In this document: piece after piece, positions 44,971 through 56,889 of the stretch | Layout: every line of letters starts with the position of its first letter | How positions within the stretch are numbered: the stretch's first letter is position 1 | The notes under the pieces: generated by a model | Seen by the model: only the letters and a program-made list of their open reading frames with translations | What the model was told of the DNA's origin: nothing | The model's database searches: none | Position numbers and translations under genes: made by a program | Assembly: GCA_022457155.1 (NCBI GenBank) | Contig: JAJGOT010000135.1 | Coordinates: 1,594,001-1,658,000 of the forward strand | DNA length: 64,000 bases | Origin: Cladopsammia gracilis | Lineage: Eukaryota > Cnidaria > Anthozoa > Scleractinia > Dendrophylliidae | Direction of reading: 5' to 3'

Positions 44971-45252
44971 GAGCAGTTTTCAGTTGAGTGTCAAAAGTAA
45001 TTACACAATTGCTTTGATTTTTCATTGCTACGCTTTGCTATTGGCTAAAAAATCTCGCGCCACTTTCTCCACCAATCAGAAGTAAAACCAAAACCAATCG
45101 TGACTTGCTCGCACGCGTTTTCCCGCGCTTGGCGCCGCCGACATGTAATTGCTTCGAGCTCTGATTGGTTCATTGGATTGTTTACGACTGCTGTGATTGG
45201 TCAGAGTAATTACTTTGGTTTTGGTTTTATGGCACTCAATTGAAAACTGCTC
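44971..45252. mobile_element. GAGCAGTTTTCA family MITE, copy 3
   Basis: Ends GAGCAGTTTTCAGTTGAGTG and CACTCAATTGAAAACTGCTC with TA on each side. Confidence 0.9.
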
Positions 45253-45329
45253 TAAAAAGCACGTGCAGTGGCACCAAAAATTAATAGTGATTGACAGCTT
45301 ATGTTCCAAGTAGTACACTTTCTCATCAG

Positions 45330-45556
45330 GGGGCCGTTTCTCAAAAGACCGGTAATTACCGGGCCCGGAGAGCCGTTTGCTTTTCATTGAAGACCGAGGT
45401 TTTAAAAGTTTTGCAGATAATACGATAAAACTATCAGTTAGCAAAACAAAATGGACTGGTTTGTTCGCTAGGACCGGAGCTTTTGCTCTTTAGATTCTGA
45501 TTTCAATATTTGGCTTCGGGCCCGAAAAGTTACCGGGAGTTTCGAGAAACTGGCCC
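45330..45556. mobile_element. MITE, GGGGCCGTTTCTC family
   Basis: Ends GGGGGCCGTTTCTCAAAA and TTTCGAGAAACTGGCCCC. A relative at 61395-61641 has GGCGTGTGTTTCTC and GGGAAACACACGCC ends. Confidence 0.7.
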
Positions 45557-46193
45557 CAGTTGTGAACCCCAATTTTCTGACGTGTTATTTGAGAATCTCA
45601 AGTGCGCTTGAGTAAAGCTCTTGCTTGAGACATTTTTAACTTGTAGTGGGAAACCACCAAGTATCCCGACTTGTGTATCGTTTTTTCATGATTATGGCCA
45701 GTAGCAGCAGAGGGGCATTTTGTCTGCGCATGCTCCATATAGAGTATTTTAATAATGAAAGTAACCGCTGGTATGCGCCTGCTCCGCGTGCACACCAAAA
45801 TAAAATGGCGGTCTCCGCAACAAAATGTTTGATTATCTTTCTTCTTTTTGTTTGGTTACGTATTAGAGACTGCTGTTAAAAAATCGAAAAATGCTGCCAG
45901 TAGCATGCTTAAAGTCTGCTTTGTTATCTTAGAATAGGAAGAAAAAATCCCGGCGCCCAAAGTGATTAAAGCAAACAAATATAAGTAAAGAGAATGGCAA
46001 TGAAATCAAATTTGATGAACTGTAATCCACTTCCATCCTTGTAATCCTGCACGTTATCCCCAAACTACTGCTTCTGTTTTGCTCTGTAGAATCTTTTTAT
46101 CCAATTAAGTTGTATATTTGGTGTCATTGGATGAGTTTATAATTTTCTTAGGGGTCAACATTAATGCGCTTTGGTGCTTATAACTCTAATTTA

Positions 46194-46313
46194 GGCCCGG
46201 TTCAAACGTCGAACTTCACATGTGCCAAACCTAATGCAAACGAGCAAGAACAATAGATTTTGCTCATTTGCATTAGATTCGGCACATGTGAAGTTCAACG
46301 TTTGAACCGGGCC
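46194..46313. mobile_element. hairpin MITE with TTA target repeats (Harbinger-like)
   Basis: Arms GGCCCGGTTCAAACGT and ACGTTTGAACCGGGCC; TTA at 46191-46193 and 46314-46316 fits the 3-bp TWA duplication of PIF/Harbinger elements. Confidence 0.75.
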
Positions 46314-47833
46314 TTAACTCTTTCATCGTACTCGAAATTAAGCCATCTGTAACGTGTTTGCATCATTTAACGCAGAACTGTGCTTGAATTGTTCGTTTGG
46401 TCATGTTGTTACCCTAATGCCTTAAATTTTCGCGCGCGTTTTTCAATGGTTATTTCCGCGAATCGTCTCAGGTTTAAACTATAAATAAATAAATAAATAA
46501 TAATAATAAATAAAAACTTTATTCAGTCTGTTTCAAGAAAAAATGTAGCAGTTACCCACTAACTAAGGACACCTATCTAAACTATCTAAAGAATTATGCT
46601 AAGCTAAATTACATAAATAAATAATAAATAAGTAGGATTTTATATAAAACTCTATTACATAAAATCTTATAGAATATTAATCCAAATGTAAAATATGTGT
46701 ACAAGCTAAGAATTACACAGGACACAACTTTTACAGTCATACGTAATAAGGTTAATTAGATCTTGTTTTCTGATTAGATTCTTAAATTCTCAAACGCGTT
46801 GGAGAGTCAGAAGATCATCTCGGCAAGCGTTTCCTTGAAAAGCTGGAAATGTATGCACCGCTATGAAGTACCAGCAGCCACAGGCCTTCTTTCATTGCCC
46901 AAGGTGCTAAGCTTATCTAAGTGATGCGCGGTTCAGGTATATTTTGTAAATAGCAGTTTTTAGTATTTTAATTGTAATATTATCGTTATTTTTTCAGCCG
47001 AGGGCAATAAATAAAGTTATTATTATTAGTTTTCCTAGTTTTGTATTCGACTAACCTAATAACGCGAGATTTTACCCACGAAAAAGGTAAGTACGCCAAT
47101 TTTGAGCGATTTTCGTAAATTCTAAATCCCCCGAATATAAAAGGCATTAGGGTACTTAAGTATCTTTTGTGTTTTTCATTGATAAATGTAAAGATTTGCG
47201 CAATCATACCATTATTCAGTGCCTTAAAGGTTGAACGTCTTACTTCAGAGCCCTAGCTGACTTCTTGACGCATAATCCATTTAGTCGAATTTGCACTCTT
47301 AAAAACAGTCAAAATCGAAATTTGACAAAAATTTCAAAATTTATTTGATAAAAACTTGCATTATACATACGTAGCTTTCATTTAAATGGTCACACTAAAT
47401 TTCATCTATAGCTTCCAACTCATTGCCAACTCAAAATAATCACAAAATAGTTAAAAATTTCTTGTTCAGTATACTGGGTATGCAAGATTTGCGTATCGCC
47501 ATCATCAGTCAAACGTCTATGAAAATTTCACACTGAATTCACTGACCTATAATTATTTTCCCTTCTTGCCAAGACATAAAGCTCGCATTTTAAGGTGCTC
47601 ATATTTAACAATAGAGTATCGATCGGGTTTCCTGTCTAAGCAGAACTTACAAATTTAGAAAATCTACGAGGAAGTCTGGCGACCCTCTCGCTCATCTAAT
47701 CAGCAAATACAAACACAGAATAAACATTTATTTTCTTCCATTAAAGTCGGCTTTGAAGAATAGTGTCTGTCTCCAATTTAAAAACAGCAACTGCTACGTA
47801 GAAAACTGAGTTACTGCGTGGAAACAAACTTAC
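46314..47833. other. repeat debris, no gene
   Basis: An (AAT)n tract at about 46480-46512. A LINE-type 3' tail ends AATAAAGTTATTATTATTA at about 47033. A single monomer of the 110-bp satellite lies near 47370-47420. Otherwise AT-rich. Confidence 0.5.
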
Positions 47834-47901
47834 CAGTACTGCCACTAAGGTTGTGTTGCGTATTTTCAACATCATTGAATAAGTTTTCCCTTTCCAAGGA
47901 C
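47834..47901 (-). CDS. possible internal exon, product unknown
   Basis: A 68-bp block between a pyrimidine-rich acceptor (TTTTTGTTGTTTACGTTCAG) and a consensus donor (ACTG/GTAAGT). One frame reads LERENLFNDVENTQHNLSGS, which looks like coding sequence; other frames are less convincing. No neighbouring exon was identified. Confidence 0.22.
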
Positions 47902-49214
47902 CTGAACGTAAACAACAAAAATAAAAATTAAGCTGTGCCAAAAATGGCGTTACTAAGTTTAAGGTTAATTGACGATATTAGCCGATATATGAAGTTTTTG
48001 CGCTTTTTAATTAAATGTAAAAACGCTTAAATCATATTGAAAAAACCAGAATAAATGATCTCGTAGGGTTAAGAACGTACGTAAAGGTGGAAAACTCTAA
48101 AGAATCTTTAAATCTTCGTTATCTTGAGTTTAGTTTGTCTTGCTGCTGTTAAAATCCAACCGACTCAATCTGAGAGACCAACTTAAGCATGATTATGCGA
48201 GGCATCTGGTTTAATTTTAATTTTAATCTTCGTCTTAATGAGCAGGTCGCTTTCAAGGTACAAAGCAAATAACTTCCATAAAAGGATTTTGTGTTCATAA
48301 GAACACTAGAAATCTCCAAAAATACAGTTCTAAGATTAGATTTTAGCGATTCGGTGCACGTAGGATTAATTTTGCTTTATGTCTCTTGTCAGCACTTCAA
48401 AAGCCATCAATTTTTTTAACTGGAAGGCGATGAAAAGTATTTTTAACGAGAGGAAGTCGCCCTTTTTTAATTTTAAAAAAGTTAATATTGCAATGCAAAG
48501 GTTTAAACACTGTGACTTCAAGACTTATTAAACTCTTTAGTTAATCAATCGAACGTGTAAGTGTGAAAAATGATTTTTCTTGGGAGAAAATATATTAACC
48601 AGAACAATTCAAAGAAGAAATACAAATTGTTATGTTGTGAACTTCCTAGCCTAAAAGCAGGTTTATCAAGTCCATGCGAAACAAAAATTAATATAAAAAA
48701 CGCGTCGTCGTAAACTGTCCCTAATAATTAAACATGAAAAATGCCAGCTGCCGTGAAGAAAAATCATTATTTTTTTTAAAGGAGGGCTGTCACTTCTAGA
48801 CAATGTAGAAACAGTTAGTTTGCATAGAAACCGCAATATTCCCTTACTTCTCTTAATCCATTGATTAATTGATGAAACTGTTTGAACTGGCCAAATAGAA
48901 ATAGAAATAAATCCCAATGATGGTGTAAGAAACGCTTTATTGAACGACTCCGAAAGCTGGCAAACGGATAATCTTTACTTGAATATTTAATAAGTATTGT
49001 TCATTAGCAGGCATCGCCGTGTGGAGTCACGTGACTAAAAATGCGTGGAGTCTGAAGTGCATTGGTGTTGTTTGTAAACAGCTGGAGGCCGTGGACAAGG
49101 AAAAGATAACGTCCCTAAACGTACCTGAGCCCACAGTGGGTTAGAACAAAGTTGTTTTGTAATTCAAATCTCTGGCATGTCTTTACCGTGACAAATTCTT
49201 GGCTTGCACTTACG
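47902..49214. other. AT-rich, no recognised feature
   Basis: No protein-like frame with splice support. YY1-like hairpin sequence begins at 49258. Confidence 0.55.
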
Positions 49215-49332
49215 TCATATCATGTCATATCAAAATTTTAGTAAAAATGTATGGAGCGGCCATCTTGGTGTACCACTTTGTGTATCACTTTGGTACACCA
49301 ATATGGCGGACAAAACTTCAAAGTCATAATTA

Positions 49333-50395
49333 CTCATGCGCAAAGCGCAATAAGTTATAAAACGCCCTCCGTTTCTCTTTTTATTATTTTTTTTTTGTCA
49401 TGATTTTGCATGCAAATTTAAGCACGCACATTTTAATTTATTACTCCTATGCTTCCACTTTTCTCTCGGTCAATACAGTACATATTTGATTTCCGGTTTT
49501 CAGGAATGACGTAAACAGTAACGCCACCAAAACAACGTCATGGAAGCGTCACGCCATCATGCCTCCAGCCCCCAACCCACACTACATTAATATTAGTATT
49601 CACATTACGTATATATTAGGTTCCGACGAATCGCTGACTTCCTTGTGGTAGCCTTCTTCATAAAAGCAATTAAAAATAGAAACGCGCTTTACACAGATAG
49701 GTATAAAGCGTAAGAGATAATTCTTGGCAACATGCGGGTCCTTATCGTCTTGTTGCTTTAGAAAAATTGCTTCTTTTGTTATGGTACATTGCAATACAAG
49801 ACAAATGTTTCTTACACATGCGCATGACAAACATTTTCTGTCATTTGGTCTTATGGGTGTATAAGTCAGTCCTGCATTTCTCCCATCGAGGTGAACGTTG
49901 CTTTTATACACAGCATACAACTTGAAGCCGAATTTGTCTCAATTCTAAAAAACTAAGAGCTATTTTTAATCACAGTTCTTCCGAGGCAAAATTGCCAAAC
50001 ATCGATCTCTCGCGCTGGCAAGCATTGTCAATCATCCCCTTTTTACTGACGATTCTTTACAATGCCTGTGTCGGAGCAGTCCTTGCTGCCTGTGGTGAGT
50101 AATTTCAAGACTTTTTCAAAGAAAGAACAATAGAAACACGGCAAAACGGCGTCGTTACTACAGCCCATCGGATTTAAAAAAAAAAAAACAGGACTTCGGG
50201 ACTGGACTTCTGTGGATTATGGATTGTGGAGAACAGAAATAATTCACGGCTTGGAAAGTAATAGGCGAGTGTGGATTTGATCGAGAATCAATAAATTAAA
50301 TATTAATAGCGAGTACAGAAAAATTGGTAGCTTCAATCAACGCGTCTTAGAGGCCCGGTGCGCATGAGTGTAGGCTACATGTAGCCTCTTGTTAC
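49333..50395. mobile_element. ACTCATGCGC family element, copy 2
   Basis: Starts ACTCATGCGCAAAGCG, contains GATTTTGCATGCAAATTTA, and ends GCGCATGAGT before GTAGCCTCTTGTTA, as copy 1 does. It is longer than copy 1. Confidence 0.6.
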
Positions 50396-50417
50396 GCAAA
50401 AAATCTCATCACAACAT

Positions 50418-51186
50418 GGTATGTGGATACCAGTGTTATAATCTTTCACAAAAAGTTTCAGGTTTTAACGATGTTTCGTTTTCGATTAAATTGCGTTCAC
50501 AACTGCGAGGATCATTCTTCATTTGATTTCATTTCCGCAGTTCATATATGATTTATTTCATATATATCATTCACAAAGGTTGTAAATGTGTCACGCAATT
50601 CGTCACGCTATTTCAGATAAGCCGTGAAAATAAACAAAATTGAACTAGTTGAAAGTTATTGATGACTTATAGATGCTTATAAGCCGATTTCATGCCCCTT
50701 ATAGTGAATACAATATTTTGTGATGAGATTTTTGGTGTTATTAAGACTTTAAAGTCTTTAAATTTTTGGCCGCCATGTTGGTGTCCCTCAGTGGGACACC
50801 AAGATGGCCGCTCCATACATTTCTTACTAAAAATGTCTATACTCATTCGCCTATAACTCTTGAATGAAATGCTCTTGCGCTTCAACATTTGGCCCAGATG
50901 TGTAGTTTTGAACTGCCTACAATTCCATAAACATTTTAGAATCGAAAACGGCTCCTGAATTTTGATATGACGTCAGTGAAAACACTCTATAAGTTACATT
51001 ATATCGACTTATAAACATCTATAATGCAAAAATAACTTTCAACCGGTTCAATTTTGTTTATTTTTACGGCTTATTTGAAATAGCGTGATGAATTGCGTGA
51101 CACATTTTAAACCTTCACAAATCGGAAACAAAACAAAAAAACTGAAACTTTTTGTGAAGGATTGTAACACTGGTATCTGCATACTA
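50418..51186. mobile_element. long-arm MITE, about 770 bp
   Basis: Arms of roughly 280 bp, starting GTGGATACCAGTGTTATAAT and ending ATTGTAACACTGGTATCTGC; the arms include GCGTGACACATTT-type sequence. The interior (50753-50990) has a YY1-like hairpin, GGCCGCCATGTTGGTGT / ACACCAAGATGGCCGC, and is shared with 61808-62520. Confidence 0.82.
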
Positions 51187-52440
51187 CGCTAGAAACAGAT
51201 TTGTAGGATGTGAAGTTTAGATTTTTTAAATTTTTATGACGTCATGTGCAATCCAAGAATATCAGGCTCGAATAATCTAAACGTACTGATAATGAACACG
51301 TTTGAAACTCTGCGGTTAACGGTTAAAAGATCTGAGCTATCAAATTGCACTGTTATCTTCAAATCCTGAAGTGTGGGTGTGTGTGTGTAGTGTTAATTGC
51401 GTCGACGAAGGAGACGCTTCCTAATCTTGTCGTCAAGGCGGAACGAATCGAGAAAAGTGTCGGTACCAAATCTGCGCCATCTTGAAACGCCACAATAGTA
51501 TCCAGCATTCCCAGCGAGTGGAAATCAGGCATCAACCTGGGGAGCTGGGGTTCCGAAATGTCACATGTGAATAATCTATTTGTCTTGATTTAGTTTCGGA
51601 TATTTTCCCGATTTTGAAATCGTACGGCTCAATATTTCAATGCCTACTAAAAGTACGCAGTGTAAAAATTGAACGAAGGTTCTTCTCCGGACCAAGTAAG
51701 TTGTTGGGTCGCTTTGGAATCAAGCAAGAAGTTATCGGATTTTCCTCGCTACCGTTCGATTCTGGTATGTTTTGAATGTTCTATCTTGATTTTGCTGTGG
51801 TTTGGGAAGCTTCCACCTAAATAGCGACGTCGTTCTTCGCGATGTTCTACGGTACGGTGCAATTATTCGGTGCATGTCTTGTAGCAATAATTCACTGACC
51901 GGCCGCGCCAGGCGAACGCGATTTCGATTTCGCAGATTTCGCAGTTTTGTGACTAAAATTTGTCTAGCTAATAAAGGAATTATATTCAACAGTATTGCGT
52001 CTTACTTGCAACTGGTAGTTGTAATCTTATCCGAAAAATCCTGCGAAATTCACGTTGAATGTTGCGTGACTTAATCGGTGTCAAAGATCAGAAGTTTATC
52101 ACAGGAGCACTTTTTCAGGCTTTCTCAGAAATTTCTCATTTCCGGTTCCGGTATTAGTACATGTACTGAGGAGTATGATCTCAGAATCGGAGAAATAACT
52201 GAAATGAAATCAAGACAAATATACTATTTATATGTCGGAAAAATCTGAGACCTTTCGGAGTACACAGAACGGCAGGATTTTGCCCGATCCCACGGCGATA
52301 GCGTGAATTTGTTTGATGTCGGCCCGACGTTTTTGCCTGCGTAACATATCTCGCGACATAGCCCTTTTAAACAGTGGCTGAATTAATTCATGAAACTGAG
52401 GTACTAGGTCAAGACGAGGTGCCACGGGATAAGGAGACGC
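51187..52440. other. no recognised gene
   Basis: A short (GT)n at about 51376-51390. The region 51400-52070 is less AT-rich and contains several CpGs, so it could be a promoter or 5'UTR, but no coding exon is supported. Confidence 0.45.
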
Positions 52441-53956
52441 TGTTACGCCACAAAATGTAATAATTGACGCAAAATGTAATAGTAACCCAAAATGTAATAA
52501 CTTTTGACGCAAAATGTAATAGTAACCCAAAATGTAATAACTTTTGACGCAAAATGTAATAAACTCGGTAACCCAAAATGTAATAACTTTTGACGCAAAA
52601 TGTAATAAACTAAAGTAACGCAAAATGTAATAAATTTGACGCAAAATGTAATAACTTCAGTTTTGTCTTAGCTCAATGGGGACATCTATACTTGGAAACG
52701 AAAAACGCCACCTGTCAATCAATCTGTACACGTCATCGATCACGTAACTAGATCGAAAAATCTACTATTTCCGTTTTATTACACAAAACAACATTTTGTG
52801 GTAAAAAAAGGAACGAGGATCGCATGTAGAAAAACATATTTCTTCCAGTAAATTGACTTTATGAAAAAATAGCCAGCGATTTTGTTTCAGCCGGTTTATT
52901 GATCTATGTTTGCTACGTGGGCTCTATTTCTGATCATTGCTCTCAGGAGGGAAGTGAATAAAGGTACACAAATCCACAGATCCCATCTAAATTTGTACTT
53001 GAATCCGTTGATCCACAAAAATAAAATTCACAAATCCAAAACCACGAATTATTTTACAGTAGCCTTGTATGAGATTGTGTTTTAGCAAAACGTTTTGGCC
53101 ATGAAAATAAAAACAAAACAAATTTCTAAAAAGGGTTGAAATCCACCACCTGAACTTTATAACTAACAAAAACCAAAATCTGGGGCCCAAAAATGGGTAG
53201 ATTCTGCATGTAAAACAAAGGAACAAGGAACGACAAGAATACAAATGCAAAACAAGACCAATAATACAATAAATCACAAACAATAGAAGACAATAGAAGA
53301 TCATGGATACCAGTACATGCAGAAAGACCCCAAAAATGGATAAATATGCTGCATTTGCAGGACATGATCCCAAAATCCTTTAAAATTTTGCTCTGAATCC
53401 GCAATCCTCAGATCCGTAGACCGATTCACCCCCCTCTCCCAGGAAAGCTCAGAGATTTCGACTTCTCAGACCTTACCTTATGCATAGAAGGAGACAATGT
53501 GAACTTTTATTATGTTTGGTGTTATTCTTATTGTCGTTTTTAATCCTTTTGTAGCCATTTTGATATAGCTTTCTGTTCGTTACTTCGAAGGTTCCAGGTT
53601 TATCTTAATCGCTAGGCAAACGCTCGATATCCAACTTATACTTTGCTCAAGGGGCTTCTTACTCACTTAAATATAGTTGTCAAGTGTTTCTGGTTAATAC
53701 GTTGACTTGTATAATTGAAACGGAGATATAAGCGATTTTCTATCTAGTCAGGTGATCGATGACGTGTACAACTTGATTGATAGGTGGCGTTTGTAAAACT
53801 GAAGTCATTACATTTTGCGTCAAATTTATTACATTTTGCGTTACTTTAGTTTATTACATTTTGCGTCAAAAGTTATTACATTTTGGGTTACCGAGTTTAT
53901 TACATTTTCCGTCAAAAGTTATTACATTTTGGGTTACTATTACATTTTGCGTAACA
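52441..53956. mobile_element. fold-back transposon with tandem-subrepeat inverted ends
   Basis: Ends TGTTACGCCACAAAATG and CATTTTGCGTAACA. GACGC flanks both sides (52436-52440 and 53957-53961). The outer part of each end is tandem AAAATGTAATA units, 10 on the left and 7 on the right, alternating a GACGC and a GTAACCC linker. The inverted homology continues inward to about 52780 and back from about 53725 (CCACCTGTCAATCAA, GATGACGTGTAC). No transposase is seen in the core. Confidence 0.88.
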
Positions 53957-53961
53957 GACGC

Positions 53962-54779
53962 ACTATAATCTATGATTACTACTAGTTTATTTCATATATT
54001 TAACAATTAGATTACAGCTGTATGAGCTCGAGAGTTGTATCACATCGCCCTCATCGACTATCACGCATAGAAATCAAGAGCGAATAATCTAATTGTTAAA
54101 TATATGAAATAAATTAACTTTACAAGAGCGTTCAAAACTTAAAGGTCAAATGAACCAAAAATTTGTAGTGCGCGGCCATTTCAGAAACGTTTTCGTGAAG
54201 CCTTCGGAAATCTTCGTACTTTAAGCAATGTAACTTCCTTAAAGGCTCAGGAAGGAAAATGTTTGCTTAAGTTTGTAATGGAGGCGCCACGAAACGACGT
54301 CCGTTTTCTCAGGCTACCGCCAGAACGCGTGTAGTATCTTCGTTATTTTATAATTTTAAATGAAAACTTACTCAATTTCCATGGCTTAATAGTCATCAGA
54401 GGGTGGAATGGCTTGTTTCTCACAATTAAAGTTAACTAACTGTGTCGATGCACAATGAAAACTGTTATGAAAGCAAATTGCCTACCGCTAACTAACTTGT
54501 ATCCGCTTGTTTATGTTCCGCATAAGTTTTCAATGTAACTTCGATAAAAACGCGGAAATGTGTACCGATGCAGTGTTGACGCTCGCATTTTTAACCTAGA
54601 GGAGTAGTCGAGATCCAAAGTCATCTGAGAAAAATCTCAAAGTTCATTTTGCCAAATAATGGCGGAAATCAAAGAATAGCATTAAAAATTCAATACCGCT
54701 CATCCACCAACTCAGAAGTTAGAACCACCTGGTTACACTTTAGGGTTTCATCAGAAATCCATAAGTGGGTTTCAACCCA
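53962..54779. other. inverted TTAAATATATGAAATAAA pair, otherwise nothing recognised
   Basis: 53990-54010 and 54095-54115 carry inverted AATCTAATTGTTAAATATAT-type sequence around a short loop, probably a small MITE. No gene recognised to 54779. Confidence 0.45.
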
Positions 54780-55170
54780 CTTATGGCTTTCCGGTTTCAT
54801 TCACAGACTGAAATGAAGTTAAACCATCTTGTACAGCATAATAAACAGTACCACAGGAAAGTACTGCTCAGTAGCTTTCATTTGAATGGTCACACTTTAG
54901 AATTTCATCCACAGACTCAAACTGAGTTAGAACCACCTTGTACAACATAATAAATTACAGTACCACAGAAAAGTACTGCTCAATAGCTTTCGTCTAAATG
55001 GTCACAATTAGGGATTTCATCCACAGACCCGAAAATTAGAAATATACCTTGTATAGTAATAAACAACACCACAGGAAAGTCCTGCTAAATAGCCTTGTTT
55101 GTAACATTGACTGACACTTTAGGATTTCAGTTCCACAGCTACAAAAGTTTAAACCACATCACAGTGACTT
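54780..55170. repeat. about 110-bp satellite, three to four units
   Basis: Direct units marked by AAGTACTGCTCA-TAGCTTTC and TTTCATCCACAGAC, spaced about 112 and 108 bp. Lone monomers are at about 47370-47420 and 63800-63910. Confidence 0.8.
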
Positions 55171-55723
55171 AGGGTTTTAAGCTTGCAATTGGGCTGCTTA
55201 ATTCCCGATAGCAATTAACCAACACCAAACTCGGCTAGCTGTAGCATCTTGTATTTGCAGCTTTTTAAACATTTATGCATGGCAGATTAACTTCTTCAGT
55301 AAAAAAACAATGACTTTGCTTTAAGCAGTTTATGTGACCTTTGTATGGCTTTCTTTTCAAATGCAGTTTTAAAAACTTCTTTTGCTGAGTCACTTTATTG
55401 GGGGTATTACTGAAGTTTTTTACGCAATTGGTTCTAACGTTTATTCAAAGAATAACAATTAATCGGTCGATCGGTGAACAGCTTTGCTCGTTGCAAAAAT
55501 AGACTTCATGGTCCGGATGGCGACCAGGTAATGAAATATATGAATCTTAGTGAGAATCACATACTAGCTAGTTGCTTCCAGTCACTCAGTGTTCGGTAAT
55601 TTTATCAAACATCGGTAAGGGAACAATAAGTTAAATCGTCTTGTCTTGTAGGATTCTATTTGTACTTTTAGAAGCCACGTCAGCCTGAGCTTGTGGAAAA
55701 AGTTGAAAAAGCAGGATCTTACC

Positions 55724-55987
55724 TTTTAAGACGTGAAAGCTATTCACTTGTTTTTTTCCAGCAGTAAATCTCCGACAAAATTTAATATTTTGATCAAATA
55801 GTGCGGAGAATAAAGTCGGACAATGGTTGTTGATGGAAACACCAGTTAACATCTGAGCATTTTTGACAATAGGATGGTCGAGTAAAAGCTTTGTGTCAAC
55901 ATTAACAGTGTGGGTGGCCTCGTTAACTTTCTCATCATTATGTAACTGCCAATCACAATTCATTGTTTTAGTACATATAGTGTTCAT
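55724..55987 (-). CDS. possible first coding exon of an unknown gene
   Basis: An ATG at 55987 opens 88 codons ending exactly at a strong donor (AAAAG then GTAAGATCC). Residue composition is protein-like, for example NEATHTVNVDTKLLLDHPIV and TLFSALFDQNIKF. I recognise no family. No matching downstream exon was found toward lower coordinates, where the fold-back element at 52441-53956 intervenes. It could be chance. Confidence 0.25.
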
Positions 55988-56889
55988 TTTCGTTAATGAC
56001 GGGTCGAGTTTGTACTGTTGTTACCCACAGAAAACGAGACAAAAAAGAGACTTAATGTTCTCTTTCAAAATTACTTGAAAGATATTTCACATGTTATGCT
56101 TTTTGTAAATGTTAGATCCATGAAAATGTTTCTTGCGGACTGTTGGAGAAAGGGAAATCGTGCGCCTAATTGTTAATGCTCAAAGTTTTTTGATTCGCAA
56201 ACAAAGCCAGGACATTAAGGTTCAACAATGTTGATCCATTTGTCTTGGTTTTCGCACAGAAAATGATTTAAACAAAAAGTATAATATTTAAAGAAAATGC
56301 AATTACGAACAACCGATCGAATATTTCAGGACTTTGTTTGCACAAAGGCACTCGAACATTTTCAATCATTTTCAGCTGTCTAAAACACTTTACGGTATGA
56401 TTTACCTAGCGCATGAGTGCTGCAGCTGTTTTTGTATGCGCAAACTCTATACACTAAAAAAAAAACAGAGATTGCAGATGTCTGTTTAGATACGGCCTGA
56501 ATACATGAGCCGGGCTGGCCCGGTTAGCCGCGCTTGCCCGGTTTTGCCGAGATCTCGGCACTTCTATTAAACGCAACAAAAATTAATTTTGCGACAACGG
56601 GCAAAAGTCTTCTGCATGCATAAAAGGCTTCTTCACTGGTTAAGGTGGCTCCGTTGTTATTTCGGGCGCACTCGTCTATGACAAACTTTGGGTCTTAACT
56701 TTTCCGGCTCTAAAGCGATGCTTCTAAAACTTTGCGAAAACTGACAGCTATTATTTAGCAATAATGTGATAGAATTCGATTTTCCTGGGAAAAAATAGTC
56801 TTGGTGAAAATCCAGCTTAAATGTATGAACCCCACGTTTTGAACAAAATCGCACCCTGTGAACATTTTGCTGTTATATTTGTGTTAAAT

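Noticed and set aside
49600..49920. 106-residue minus-strand frame
   Set aside because: It lies inside the ACTCATGCGC family element, has no recognisable domain, and shows no clear splice sites.
50063..50095. ATG followed by 11 codons and a GTGAGT donor
   Set aside because: It lies inside a repeat element and no downstream exon was found.
52228..53404. Frames with repeated ITFCV residues and a hydrophobic frame in the core
   Set aside because: The first are translations of the subrepeats. The second has no family match and lies in a non-coding element.
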